Assembly: GCF_023016525.1 (NCBI RefSeq)
Contig: NZ_JALKCG010000002.1
Coordinates: 190,001 to 254,000, forward strand
Origin: Ancylobacter koreensis
Lineage (GTDB): Bacteria; Pseudomonadota; Alphaproteobacteria; Rhizobiales; Xanthobacteraceae
Reading direction: 5' to 3'
Length of the DNA: 64,000 bases
Positions within the stretch are counted from its first letter, which is position 1. The number at the start of each line of letters is the position of its first letter. The position numbers were made by a program, and so were the translations under genes. Below are positions 47,782-56,584 of this stretch, piece by piece. The notes beneath the pieces were generated by a model. That model did no database searches and was not told where the DNA came from. It was given only the letters and a program-made list of their open reading frames with translations.

Positions 47782-49212
47782 ATGACGCGCGGCGTTTCCT
47801 GGTTTCTCGTAGCCCCGCTCGTCCTTCTGGGGCTTTCCGGTTGCAAGTTCGGGCTCGAGCAGCGCGAACCCTGGCGCTCGGAAGCTGAGGAACGGTGCCT
47901 GGCGGAGGGCCGCGTGAAGCCCTCCGCCTTCATCGTCCAGGACAGGGCGCTCGACGGTCCCGGCACCTGCGGCATGGACCATGCCTTCCGCATCACCGCC
48001 TTTGCCGAAGGCTCCGTGGAAGTCGCGCCCCGCGCCACGCTCGCCTGCCCGATGACCTCCGCCGTCGACCAGTGGCTCTCGCACGACGTGCAGGGTGCCG
48101 CCATGGCCTGGTTCGGCCAGCCGGTGGTGAAGGTGAAGCAGATGTCCTCCTATTCCTGCCGGCGCATGAACGGGGCGGCCACCGGCAAGACCTCCGAGCA
48201 CGCCTATGGGAACGGGCTGGATATCGGCGCCTTCATTCTCGCCGACGGGCGCGAGATCTCGGTGAAGAAGGACTGGAAGGGCGCCGCCGATGCGCGCGGC
48301 TTCCTGCGCACCGTGCAGGCGGATGCCTGCGAGCGCTTTACCGTGGTGCTGGCGCCGGGCTCCAACATCTACCATTACGACCACATCCATATCGACCTGA
48401 TGCGCCGCGCCTCCGGCAGCACGACCTGCAAGCCGCGCGCGGAGCGGCCGGTGCCGCCGCGCCTGCCGGTCTACAAGGCGCCGCCCTACAAGGCGCCCTA
48501 TGGCGGGGGCTGGCAGGCGGGCCCAATGTCCGCGTCTCCCGAGAGCGAGACCGGCGGCGACGCGGCGGAGGGCTTCGACGGCGATTACGGCGCGGGCCCG
48601 GAAGCGTCGGCGCAGGTTTATGGCGCGCCCCCCGGTCGCGGTGCTCCGGTTTACGGAACGCCGCCGGCCGCGCCGGCACGGCCTGTCGAGGCGCGGATGG
48701 CGCCGGCAAATCCCTATCCCGCGCCCAGCCGCGCGCCCGCACCGGCCTATCCTGCCGGCGGCGCGCCGATGGTGCTTTCGCCGCCGCCGGACACGTATGG
48801 CGTGACGGCGCCCGGCTATCCCGCGCAGTCCTATCCCGCCCAGTCCTATCCGGCGCCCGGCTACCCCGCACAGGGCTACCCGGCCCAGGGCTACCCCGCT
48901 CAGGCGGCGCCCTCGACCTATCCCGCGCCCGGTGCCTATCCCGCCGCGTCGGACTATCCCGCGCCGGCGAGCCCATACCCCGCCAATCGCTACCCGGCGG
49001 CGCCCTACCCTGCGGCCGCCCCGGCCCCGGTGCCGCCGGCGGGCCGCAAGAATCCGCCGGGCCTGCTGCCGCCGGCCAGCGTGCCGCTTGCGAAGTGGCT
49101 GGGGCTCGACCCGACGCCGACCGGCTCGACGGGGAATGTGCGCTCCTTCACCACGGAGCGCGAATTCGCCAGCCCGATCCCTGCGCCGGGCGAAAGGCTG
49201 CGCCGCGACTGA
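47782..49212 (+). CDS. Extensin-like C-terminal domain lipoprotein
   Basis: A 476-residue lipoprotein (lipobox GLSGC, cysteine about residue 21). Residues about 35-215 form the extensin-like ExtC domain, related to M15-type peptidases, with VVKVKQMSSYSCRRMNG, the metal-site-like SEHAYGNGLDIGAF and YHYDHIHIDLMRR. A long low-complexity tail follows with many Y-P-A-Q/Y-P-A-P repeats (about 340-430). The zinc-ligand-like H/D/H pattern suggests a peptidoglycan peptidase activity, but activity is not established for most members. It follows the pntB terminator. Confidence 0.85.
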   Translation: MTRGVSWFLVAPLVLLGLSGCKFGLEQREPWRSEAEERCLAEGRVKPSAFIVQDRALDGPGTCGMDHAFRITAFAEGSVEVAPRATLACPMTSAVDQWLSHDVQGAAMAWFGQPVVKVKQMSSYSCRRMNGAATGKTSEHAYGNGLDIGAFILADGREISVKKDWKGAADARGFLRTVQADACERFTVVLAPGSNIYHYDHIHIDLMRRASGSTTCKPRAERPVPPRLPVYKAPPYKAPYGGGWQAGPMSASPESETGGDAAEGFDGDYGAGPEASAQVYGAPPGRGAPVYGTPPAAPARPVEARMAPANPYPAPSRAPAPAYPAGGAPMVLSPPPDTYGVTAPGYPAQSYPAQSYPAPGYPAQGYPAQGYPAQAAPSTYPAPGAYPAASDYPAPASPYPANRYPAAPYPAAAPAPVPPAGRKNPPGLLPPASVPLAKWLGLDPTPTGSTGNVRSFTTEREFASPIPAPGERLRRD

Positions 49213-49222
49213 GCCGGCGGGC

Positions 49223-50032
49223 TCAGTCGAGCAGCGTGTCGAGGCCGCGCTTCACGCCCACCCAGCCCTGCACCCTGCGTGCCGCCAGCAGCGTGCCGGC
49301 GACATAGGGCGCGGCCGAGGAGCCGGCATCGTGGCGCAGGGTGAGGCGCTCGTCCGGCGCACCGAAGATGGCTTCCACCCCGAGCACGAAGGAAGGCAGG
49401 CGCAGCGCGTGCACGCGCACCTCGCGCGCGCCCTCGCCGAAGGCGCCGCCGCGCGTCGCCGCCACGCCGACCACCTCGGAGACCGGGCGGCTGGTGGCCG
49501 GCTGGCGGATGCCGGCCAGCGTCTCGGCGAGCTCGCGGCCGGTGCCCGAGGGCGCGTCGATCTTGCCCGGCGAGGCGTAGTCGATCAGCTCGACATCGGC
49601 GACGTATTTCGCCGCCTCCAGCGTGAAGCGCTTGAGCAGCGTCGCGGTGATGGAGAAATTGCCGGCCGCGAGCAGGCCGACGCCCTTCGTGCGCGCCACT
49701 TCGTCGAGCTCGGCATAGTCCTCGGCGCCGAGGCCGGAGGTGCCGATGACGACGGCGAGCCGGGCCTCCAGCGCGGCGCGCGCATTGGCCTTCACGACGC
49801 CCGGCTTGGTGTAGTCGATCAGCACGTCGGCGGGCACGTCCAGCGCCTCGGCGACGCTGGCGAAGACCGGCACGCCGCTCGCCGCGCCGCCCTGCGCGAT
49901 CCCGAGATCGGCGCCGGCATGGCTGCGGGCGATGCCGGCGACCAGTTCGAGGTCGGGTGCGGCGGCGATGGCGGGGGCGAGCGCGCGGCCGACCCAGCCG
50001 GTGGCGCCGGCGAGGATGATGCGGATGGCCAT
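49223..50032 (-). CDS. dapB: 4-hydroxy-tetrahydrodipicolinate reductase (DapB family)
   Basis: A 269-residue DapB-type reductase for the meso-diaminopimelate/lysine pathway. GTSGL, the ANFSI-like block GNFSITATLL and KIDAPSGTGRELAE (catalytic lysine region) are present, as is a C-terminal GVKRGLDTLL. The nucleotide-binding loop is GATGWVGRAL rather than the usual GAxGRMG, and the substrate-site HH motif region reads differently. It may be a divergent paralogue with another canonical dapB elsewhere. AAGGAG lies nine bases before the ATG at 50032. Converges on the ExtC gene with a ten-base gap. Confidence 0.82.
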   Translation of the reverse strand: MAIRIILAGATGWVGRALAPAIAAAPDLELVAGIARSHAGADLGIAQGGAASGVPVFASVAEALDVPADVLIDYTKPGVVKANARAALEARLAVVIGTSGLGAEDYAELDEVARTKGVGLLAAGNFSITATLLKRFTLEAAKYVADVELIDYASPGKIDAPSGTGRELAETLAGIRQPATSRPVSEVVGVAATRGGAFGEGAREVRVHALRLPSFVLGVEAIFGAPDERLTLRHDAGSSAAPYVAGTLLAARRVQGWVGVKRGLDTLLD

Positions 50033-50127
50033 GGCGGTTCGCTCCTTGCGCGGAAGAGGGGAGCGCAGCAGTAGCAAAGCGCCCGCGCCTGCGCCATGCA
50101 CGGCGAGCGCGGGACAGCGCGGGGAAG

Positions 50128-50522
50128 GTGCCAGCCGGCCTGTAAGCCGGGTTCTGTATGGCGGGATTTCTCCCACGTGACGGCCATTCCTCTGGGACGC
50201 CGGTTGCCCGGCGCCTCGAGCAGTCAACCCGGGCGGCTGTCCGAAGACGGGACCTGAAGCAGAGCCATCTCTGGCCGCCTCGCGCCACCCCTATACGACT
50301 TTGCTCCCGGTGGGGTTTGCCGTGCCGCTTCCGTTGCCGGACGCGCGGTGCGCTCTTACCGCACCGTTTCACCCTTGCCGCGGGCGAACCCGAGGCGGTC
50401 TGATTTCTGTGGCACTTTCCCTGGGGTCGCCCCCGCCGGACGTTATCCGGCACCGTGTCTCCGTGGAGCCCGGACTTTCCTCGGCGTCCTTGCGGACGAC
50501 GCGGCCGTCCGGCCGGCTGGCG
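50128..50522 (-). ncRNA. rnpB: RNase P RNA (bacterial class A)
   Basis: The catalytic RNA of RNase P, about 395 bases, removing 5' leaders from tRNA precursors. On the minus strand the conserved core GAGGAAAGTCCGGGCTCC (near the 5' end), the ACAGAAATCAGACC segment, and a 3' end with AGAACCCGGCTTACAGGCC are all visible. The terminal helix P1 pairs CCAGCCGGCC (50520-50511) with GGCCGGCTGG (50140-50131) perfectly. End points are therefore good to within a few bases. Lies between the transglycosylase and dapB genes, on the same strand as both. Confidence 0.95.
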
Positions 50523-50631
50523 GGGGAGCAATGGGGGAGGCGGGGCGCCGCGTCAACCCCGCGGCCGGGACGGCGTGAGGGACGCGCGGGCGGGGCGACG
50601 CGAAACAGGAATGCCCCGCCGCGCGGATCAA

Positions 50632-51147
50632 TCAGTTCGAGGCCATGATGGTGCGGGCCTTGGAGCAGTAGCTGCGCGCCGCCGAGGACATGCGCGTGGC
50701 GCCATGGCCGCCCTGATAGCGCATCACGGTGCCGCAGGTGTCGCCGCCGGCGAGGCGATAGGCGCCGGCGAGGTAGCGCATGCCGTAGCGGATGTTGTTG
50801 GCGGGTTCGTAAAGCGCGGCGCGGCTGCCGATGTAGCCGACCCCGCGCGCGGTCTGGTGCTTGATCTGCATGAGGCCAACCTCGCCGGCGCGGCCGGTGA
50901 GGCGCGTGTTCCAGTTGCTTTCGATGCGCACCACCGCGCGGGCCAGCGCCACCGGCACGCCATTGGCGCGGGCCTCGCGGTCGACAAGGGCGGCGAGGCT
51001 GTTGGCTGACGATGTGTTGCGGGAGGAAGAAGAGGCCTCGACTTCGGAAGATTTCTCGAAGATCGACCTGGCACTGGCGATGTCCGCGCCGGAGAAGACG
51101 ATGAGGGCGACGGTGAGCGAAGCACCGAGGAGGCGATAAACATTCAT
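50632..51147 (-). CDS. Lytic transglycosylase (SLT domain)
   Basis: A 171-residue exported protein: signal peptide about 1-26, then a family 1 SLT domain. The catalytic glutamate is in VVRIESNWN, followed by GEVGLMQIKHQTARGVG and NNIRYGMRYLAGAY. It cleaves the glycan strands of peptidoglycan with anhydro-muramic acid formation. A serine-rich spacer (SEVEASSSSRNTSSANS) links signal and domain. It has two cysteines near the C-terminus (DTCGTVM, SYCSKA) that may pair in the periplasm. Single gene upstream of rnpB. Confidence 0.9.
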   Translation of the reverse strand: MNVYRLLGASLTVALIVFSGADIASARSIFEKSSEVEASSSSRNTSSANSLAALVDREARANGVPVALARAVVRIESNWNTRLTGRAGEVGLMQIKHQTARGVGYIGSRAALYEPANNIRYGMRYLAGAYRLAGGDTCGTVMRYQGGHGATRMSSAARSYCSKARTIMASN

Positions 51148-51299
51148 TACGCAGCGGTGGCCTTTTCATCCGGTTACGATGGCCGGAGAAAATCATTTCA
51201 AATCTGTCTCGAATGAGGCTGGATTTCAGCGAGAATTGCCACAGACGATAATCCTGCGACGGATCTACGCAGGGTGTACCGGCCGGTTGTGGCGCAACT

Positions 51300-51323
51300 G
51301 CAACGATCATGAACGATCGTTGC
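51300..51323. repeat. 9-bp perfect inverted repeat
   Basis: GCAACGATC and GATCGTTGC separated by ATGAAC, in the 240-base gap between the amidase and transglycosylase genes. No T-run follows, so an operator is more likely than a terminator. It lies about 153 bases before the transglycosylase start. Confidence 0.6.
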
Positions 51324-51387
51324 GCATATCGCAGGTCGCGCGACCTATCCTGTCGCGGCCTGCTCAAATTATCCGCGTGCGACTATT

Positions 51388-52167
51388 TCAGGCGTCGGCC
51401 GGACGCGCGGCGCTCAGCGCGTAGAGCGTCGCCAGCGTCGAGACGTCGGCGATGCCGTCGACCCGCGAGCGGCGGAAATGGCGCTGGAAGGCGCGCACCG
51501 CCGCCTCGGTCTGCCCGCAATAGGTGCCGCTGACCGGCACGCCGTAGCCATAGAGCGCCAGCATGGCCTGCAGCGCCTCGATGGGCTGGCCATGCTCGCC
51601 GCGCATGAAGAAGCGTCCGTCGCTGGGCGGCACCTCCGCGACGAAATGGCCGACGCCGAAGCGGTGCAGCACCTCCCAGGGGAATTTCTCGCCGGGGTCG
51701 TTCTTGCGCGCGGGGGCGACGTCGGAATGGGCGAGCACGCGGTCGGGCGGGATGGGGTGCCGCGAAAGAATGTCCCTGGCAAGCGCGGTCACGGCCTCGA
51801 TCTGGATCGCCGGAAAGGGCGGATAGCCGAAATCGTGCCCCGGATTGGCGATCTCGATGCCGATGGAGTGCGAGTTGATGTCGGTGGCGCCGGCCCAGAA
51901 GGAGGCGCCGGCATGCCAGGCGCGCCGTGCCTCCGGCACGAGCTGGGCGATGCGGCCGTCCTCGAACACCACGTAATGGGCGGAGACCTGCCGCTCCGGC
52001 GCGCGCAGCCACGCCACCGCCTCGGGCGTCGATTCCATGCCGGTATAGTGCAGCAGCAGCATGTCCGGGCCGGCGACGCCGAGGCGCTCGCCATGGTTGG
52101 GCGAGGGCAGGATCTGCGCCACGAGGGGCGAGTCGGGCGGGAAGGGGGCGTCGGGCAAGTCGCTCAT
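51388..52167 (-). CDS. N-acetylmuramoyl-L-alanine amidase (AmiD-like, amidase 2 + PG-binding domain)
   Basis: A 259-residue amidase. Zinc ligands are expected in LLLHYTGM, the HSD of VLAHSDVAPARKNDPG and the nearby AWHAG histidine; SHSIGIEIANPGHD and KFPWEVL are typical of the AmiD/AmpD group. The C-terminal 60 residues form a peptidoglycan-binding-1 domain (MLALYGYGVPVSGTYCGQTEAAVRAFQRHFR). AGGGGAT precedes the ATG at 52167. No signal peptide is evident, so it may act in the cytoplasm on recycled anhydro-muropeptides like AmpD or be exported by another route. Confidence 0.88.
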   Translation of the reverse strand: MSDLPDAPFPPDSPLVAQILPSPNHGERLGVAGPDMLLLHYTGMESTPEAVAWLRAPERQVSAHYVVFEDGRIAQLVPEARRAWHAGASFWAGATDINSHSIGIEIANPGHDFGYPPFPAIQIEAVTALARDILSRHPIPPDRVLAHSDVAPARKNDPGEKFPWEVLHRFGVGHFVAEVPPSDGRFFMRGEHGQPIEALQAMLALYGYGVPVSGTYCGQTEAAVRAFQRHFRRSRVDGIADVSTLATLYALSAARPADA

Positions 52168-52310
52168 ATCCCCTGCGGTAAGACCGGCGGCAGGCCGATT
52201 CAACAGATTCTTAAGGTTCATGGGGCGTTAATCGCCAATCGCCGGCCGCGGCGGAATCAGCGCGTCGAGACCGCTCGGCGCTGGGGTTCCGCGACGGCTG
52301 TTCCATTGAC

Positions 52311-52345
52311 GCCCAGTATATCCCATGGTATCCCAAATCATCCCG
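52311..52345. promoter_or_regulatory. MraZ box: four repeats every 10 bp
   Basis: GCCCA, TCCCA, TCCCA and TCCCG start at 52311, 52321, 52331 and 52341, exactly ten bases apart (TGGGN on the other strand). MraZ proteins bind such TGGG repeats in front of their own operon. The site is 116 bases before mraZ, so it should lie in the dcw promoter. Confidence 0.75.
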
Positions 52346-52460
52346 TTGCAGTACCGAGTGAGCGAAGCCGAGGGCGCCGTTGCCGCGTCCCTCGCGGGGC
52401 TTCGTTCGTCCGGTGCAAGTCCTGCGGCGGGGCGTGTTTGCGTAGGGGCGTACCGGGCCG

Positions 52461-52940
52461 ATGGAACGTTTCGTATCGACCTATGCGATGCGGCTCGATT
52501 CCAAGGGCCGGATGTCGATCCCGGCGCCGTATCGCGCGCTCATCGCGCGGGACGGGCTGGAGCATGTCTACTGCCATCCCGCGCTCGAACGGCCGGCCTT
52601 GCAGGCGGGCGGGGCGCGGCTGATGACGGGGATCGACGCCCTGATCGAGCGCTATCCGCCCTATTCGGAAGCGCGCGAGCAACTGGCGGGCGCGCTCTAT
52701 GGGGCGATCGAGATCCTCAAGCTCGACCCGGAGGGCCGCGTGATGCTGAGCGAGGGGCTGAAGAGCCACGCGCATATCGGGAACGAGGCCGTGCTTGTCG
52801 GCCTCGGAGACAGTTTTCGGATCTGGGAGCCCGGCCGCTTCCGGGCGCATCTCGCGGAGGCCACTGCGAAGCTGCGCGCGCTGAAGGCGGAGATCGGCTC
52901 CCGGGGGGCGACGGGCAATACCCGCGCCGACGGGGCATGA
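52461..52940 (+). CDS. mraZ: Transcriptional regulator MraZ
   Basis: A 159-residue AbrB-like DNA-binding protein that opens the dcw cluster and represses it from a repeat array. The two MraZ half domains are visible: [22 protein letters not shown] near the start and [23 protein letters not shown] in the second half, then [13 protein letters not shown]. The MraZ box lies 116 bases upstream. Its stop overlaps the rsmH start (ATGA). Confidence 0.95.
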   Translation: MERFVSTYAMRLDSKGRMSIPAPYRALIARDGLEHVYCHPALERPALQAGGARLMTGIDALIERYPPYSEAREQLAGALYGAIEILKLDPEGRVMLSEGLKSHAHIGNEAVLVGLGDSFRIWEPGRFRAHLAEATAKLRALKAEIGSRGATGNTRADGA

Positions 52941-53974
52941 TGGCGGGTCGCGGTGGTCCGGAGACGGACGCTGCCGGCGGACCGGCCCGCCATCTGCCTG
53001 TCCTGCTCAGCGAAGTTCTCCATTATCTCGCGCCGAAGGATGGCGGCGTCTATGTCGACGGCACCTTCGGCGCCGGCGGCTATACTCGCGCCATCCTCGC
53101 CCGCGCCGACTGCCGGGTGATCGCCATCGACCGCGACCCCAACGCCATCCGCGACGGGCAGGCGCTGGTGGCCGAAAGCGCCGGCCGGCTCGCGCTGATG
53201 CATGAGCGCTTCGGCGCGCTGGACGAGGCCGCCGCCGGGGCGGGCGCGCCGCAGGTGGACGGGGTGGTGCTCGACATCGGCGTCTCCTCCATGCAGATCG
53301 ACGAGGGCGAGCGCGGCTTCTCCTTCCGCCGCGACGGGCCGCTCGACATGCGCATGTCGCAGGACGGCCCCTCGGCCGCCGACCTCGTGGCCAAGCTCTC
53401 CGAGACCGACCTCGCCAACCTCATCTACCGCTTCGGCGAGGAGCGCCGCTCGCGCGCGGTGGCGCGGGCCATCGTCGAGGCGCGGGCGACGGCCCCCATC
53501 GAGCGCACGCTCCAGCTCGCCGACATTGTCGCCAAGGTGGTGTGGGCGAAGCCCCATGAGCCGCATCCGGCGACGCGCACCTTCCAGGCGCTGCGCATCG
53601 CGGTGAATGACGAGCTGGGCGAACTGGCGCGGGCGCTGTCCGCCGCCGAGCGCATCCTCAGGCCCGGCGGGCGGCTGGTGATCGTCACCTTCCATTCGCT
53701 GGAGGACCGCATCGTGAAGAACTTCCTCGCCAACCGCGCCAAGGCGTCCGGCGGCTCGCGCCACATGCCGGCGGTCGCCGGTGCCGCGCCCAGCTTCACG
53801 CTGGTGGCGCGCGGCGCCGTCGAGCCGGGGGAGGGCGAGCTTGCCGCCAATCCCCGCGCCCGCTCGGCCAAGCTGCGGGCCGGCGAGCGCACCTCGGCAC
53901 CCGCCCATCCTGCCGGCGATCTTTCCTCGCTGCTGCCGCCCCTTCCGGTCCTGGACGCCCACCGCCGCCGCTGA
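52937..53974 (+). CDS. rsmH: 16S rRNA (cytosine-1402-N4)-methyltransferase
   Basis: A 345-residue MraW/RsmH methyltransferase modifying C1402 of 16S rRNA with S-adenosylmethionine. [28 protein letters not shown] (SAM site), [31 protein letters not shown], and [13 protein letters not shown] are the family blocks. The first of two adjacent ATGs (52937) overlaps the mraZ stop; the second (52940) is equally possible. Confidence 0.96.
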   Translation: MMAGRGGPETDAAGGPARHLPVLLSEVLHYLAPKDGGVYVDGTFGAGGYTRAILARADCRVIAIDRDPNAIRDGQALVAESAGRLALMHERFGALDEAAAGAGAPQVDGVVLDIGVSSMQIDEGERGFSFRRDGPLDMRMSQDGPSAADLVAKLSETDLANLIYRFGEERRSRAVARAIVEARATAPIERTLQLADIVAKVVWAKPHEPHPATRTFQALRIAVNDELGELARALSAAERILRPGGRLVIVTFHSLEDRIVKNFLANRAKASGGSRHMPAVAGAAPSFTLVARGAVEPGEGELAANPRARSAKLRAGERTSAPAHPAGDLSSLLPPLPVLDAHRRR

Positions 53975-53983
53975 GGTCGAGAC

Positions 53984-54586
53984 ATGTTCCGCGTACTCAA
54001 TGCCGTCTCGGTCATCGCCCTGCTCGCCGCGGCCGGCGCCGTCTATCACGTGAAATACTCCTCGGCCTTCGAGGCGCAGGAGATCGCCAGGCTGCGCACC
54101 GAGATCCGCCAGGAGCGCGACCGTATCGCGCTGATGCATGCCGAATGGGCGCGCCGCACCGCGCCGGACCGCATACAGGCGCTGGCCGAGAAGCATCTCG
54201 ACATGCAGCCCCTCGACGTCGACCACATGGACCGGCTCGCCAGCCTGCCCGCCAAGCCCGAGCGGAATGACGACGTGCTCGGCGGCATGATCGAGGCCCT
54301 CGTCGACGGGCCCTCGACCAACCCGGAGGCCAAGGCGGCGCCCGGCCCCGCTGCGGCCAAGCCCGCCGCGAAACCCAAGCCCGCCGCCGCGGCGCGGCTG
54401 CCCGACGACGCGCCGCTGCGCGAGGAGACCTATTCCGGCGAGCCGCTGCCGCTCTCGGCCATGCCGTCCGCCGGGGCGATGGTGCCGCAGCGTCCGCCGC
54501 TCGCCGGCCCGCAGGGCGTGCTCGGCGCGCCGCTCGATCCCGTGGCCGGCGACCCGCTGCTGCCGCCCGGCACCGTCGGCCAGTAG
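53984..54586 (+). CDS. ftsL: Cell division protein FtsL
   Basis: A 200-residue bitopic protein: short cytoplasmic start, transmembrane helix about 5-25, a coiled-coil leucine-zipper-like stretch (EIARLRTEIRQERDRIALMHAEWARRTAPDRIQALAEKHLDM) and an alanine/proline-rich tail from about residue 100. FtsL scaffolds the FtsQLB complex that activates FtsW-FtsI. The low-complexity tail makes it longer than enterobacterial FtsL. Position between rsmH and ftsI supports the call. Confidence 0.9.
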   Translation: MFRVLNAVSVIALLAAAGAVYHVKYSSAFEAQEIARLRTEIRQERDRIALMHAEWARRTAPDRIQALAEKHLDMQPLDVDHMDRLASLPAKPERNDDVLGGMIEALVDGPSTNPEAKAAPGPAAAKPAAKPKPAAAARLPDDAPLREETYSGEPLPLSAMPSAGAMVPQRPPLAGPQGVLGAPLDPVAGDPLLPPGTVGQ

Positions 54587-54601
54587 TCAGGGAGGAGCGA
54601 C

Positions 54602-56464
54602 ATGAACGAGACCCCCGCGCCCCACCTCACCCATTCCCTCGCGCAGGAGGCCGACGGGCGCACGGCGCCGCCGCCGCCAGCGCCGTCCCGCCTCGGTCGC
54701 TTCTGGCGGCGCCTGCCGCGCCATCTGCTGAGCCTCGTCCTGCTGCCGCCGCGCATCGTCATCGGCGTGGTGCGCGCCGCCTTCGGGCGCGGCCGGCCGG
54801 AGGCGCATGCGGTGGCGCGCGCGCGCATCCTGCTGTGCATGATGGTGTTCGCCGGAGCCTATCTCGCCATTGCCGGACGGCTCGCCCTGTTCGCCTCGGC
54901 GCCGGAAGGCGCGGCGGCGCGGCGCACCGTCGCCTCCGACGCGGTCGCCTCGGCACGGCCGGACATTCTCGACCGCAACGGGCTGGTGCTCGCCACAGAC
55001 GTGCGCTCCGCCTCGCTCTACGGCGAGCCGCGCCGGCTGATCGACGTCGACGAGGCCGTCGAGGCGCTGACCGCCGTGCTGCCGGACCTCGACGCCAATG
55101 AGCTGCGCCAGCGCCTCTCCACCAATCGCGGCTTCGTCTGGCTCAAGCGCGACATCACCCCCCAGCAGCAGCGCGAGATCCACAATCTCGGCCTGCCGGG
55201 CATCGGCTTCATGACCGAGAACCGCCGCATCTATCCCGGCGGCACGCTCGGCGCGCATGTGCTCGGCTCGACCAACATCGACAACCAGGGCATCGCCGGC
55301 GTCGAGAAGTGGGTGGATACGCGCGGCCTCGCCGAGCTGCACCTCGCCGGTTTCGCTTCCGACCGCCAGCAGGAGCCGGTGGAGCTGGCGCTGGACCTGC
55401 GCGTGCAGCATGTGCTGCGCGACGAACTTTTCACCGCCAAGGAGAAGTTCAAGGCGATCGCCGCCGCCGGCACGGTGGTGGACGTGCGCACCGGCGAGAT
55501 CATCGCCATGGTGTCGCTGCCCGACTTCGACGCCAACGACCCGGCCCGCTCGCTCGATGCCAAGAACCTCAACCGCCTGACCACCGGCGTGTTCGAGATG
55601 GGCTCCACCTTCAAGGCGCTGACCTTCGCCATGGCGCTGGACAGCGGGCGCTTCAACATAAACTCGACGCTGGACGCGCGCGCCGCGCTGCAGTTCGGGC
55701 GTTTCAAGATCCATGATTACCACGCCGAGAACCGCGTGCTGACGCTGCCCGAGGTGTTCCTCTATTCCTCGAACATCGGCACCGCGAAGATGGCGCTGGC
55801 GCTGGGCGTCGACGCGCACAAGGCGTTCCTCGCCAAGGCCGGCCAGCTCGACCGGCTGCGCACCGAGCTGCCGGAAAGCGCGGCCCCCATCGTGCCCAAG
55901 CGCTGGGGCGAGCTGAACACCGCCACCATCGCCTTCGGCCATGGTCTGGCGGTGGCGCCGCTGCAGGCGGTGATGGCGGTCAATGCGCTGGTGAATGGCG
56001 GCTACCTCATTCCGCCGACCTTCCTGAAGCGCACGCCGCAGGAGGCGCAGGCGCTCGCCACCCGCATCATCAAGCCCGAGACCAGCGCCAAGATGCGCTA
56101 CCTGCTGCGGCTCAACGCCGAGAAGGGCTCGGCCAAGAAGGTCAACGTCCCCGGCTTCTACGCCGGCGGCAAGACCGGCACGGCCGAGAAGGTGATCGGC
56201 GGGCGCTATTCCAAGACCAAGCTGCTGACCACCTTCACCGGCGTGTTCCCGATGGACAACCCGCATTATCTCGTGCTGGTCATCCTCGACGAGCCGCAGG
56301 CGGTAGAAGGCACATATGGCTTCGCCACCTCCGGCTGGAACGCCGCCCCGACCACCGGCAAGATCATCACCCGTATCGGTCCGATGCTGGGCATCATGCC
56401 GCGTACCGACGTGCCGCCGGCGGAAAGCCTGCTGACCAACACCACGCTGGCGCAGGCCCAGTAA
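54602..56464 (+). CDS. ftsI: Peptidoglycan D,D-transpeptidase FtsI (PBP3)
   Basis: A 620-residue septal class B penicillin-binding protein. Cytoplasmic start of about 75 residues, one membrane helix about 76-97, PBP dimer domain (RPDILDRNGLVLATDV), then the transpeptidase domain with S335-T-F-K338, S389-S-N391 and K524-T-G526. GGAGGAGCGAC precedes the ATG at 54602. It forms the septal cross-linking machine with FtsW, which is encoded at the right edge. The N-terminal cytoplasmic part, rich in Pro and Arg, is longer than in E. coli. Confidence 0.96.
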   Translation: MNETPAPHLTHSLAQEADGRTAPPPPAPSRLGRFWRRLPRHLLSLVLLPPRIVIGVVRAAFGRGRPEAHAVARARILLCMMVFAGAYLAIAGRLALFASAPEGAAARRTVASDAVASARPDILDRNGLVLATDVRSASLYGEPRRLIDVDEAVEALTAVLPDLDANELRQRLSTNRGFVWLKRDITPQQQREIHNLGLPGIGFMTENRRIYPGGTLGAHVLGSTNIDNQGIAGVEKWVDTRGLAELHLAGFASDRQQEPVELALDLRVQHVLRDELFTAKEKFKAIAAAGTVVDVRTGEIIAMVSLPDFDANDPARSLDAKNLNRLTTGVFEMGSTFKALTFAMALDSGRFNINSTLDARAALQFGRFKIHDYHAENRVLTLPEVFLYSSNIGTAKMALALGVDAHKAFLAKAGQLDRLRTELPESAAPIVPKRWGELNTATIAFGHGLAVAPLQAVMAVNALVNGGYLIPPTFLKRTPQEAQALATRIIKPETSAKMRYLLRLNAEKGSAKKVNVPGFYAGGKTGTAEKVIGGRYSKTKLLTTFTGVFPMDNPHYLVLVILDEPQAVEGTYGFATSGWNAAPTTGKIITRIGPMLGIMPRTDVPPAESLLTNTTLAQAQ

Positions 56465-56584
56465 AGTGGAAACGCCGATTTCCGGTGCGTCAACCGCCTG
56501 GAATCGGCTATCTCGAAGACGGTCGGCGCCGCCCGGCCGGGATGCGGCCGGCGCCGACGCCGGGAGAGACGCCGGGATTGCGCG

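Noticed and set aside
48780-49020. Repeated Y-P-A motifs in the ExtC tail considered as a DNA repeat or mobile element
   Set aside because: The repeats are in frame and protein-level (Tyr-Pro-Ala-Gln/Pro), typical of low-complexity tails rather than an inserted element.
52325-52936. In-frame upstream extension of rsmH beginning at an ATG within the MraZ box
   Set aside because: It would overlap all of mraZ and the operator; the ATGA overlap at 52937 is the expected start.
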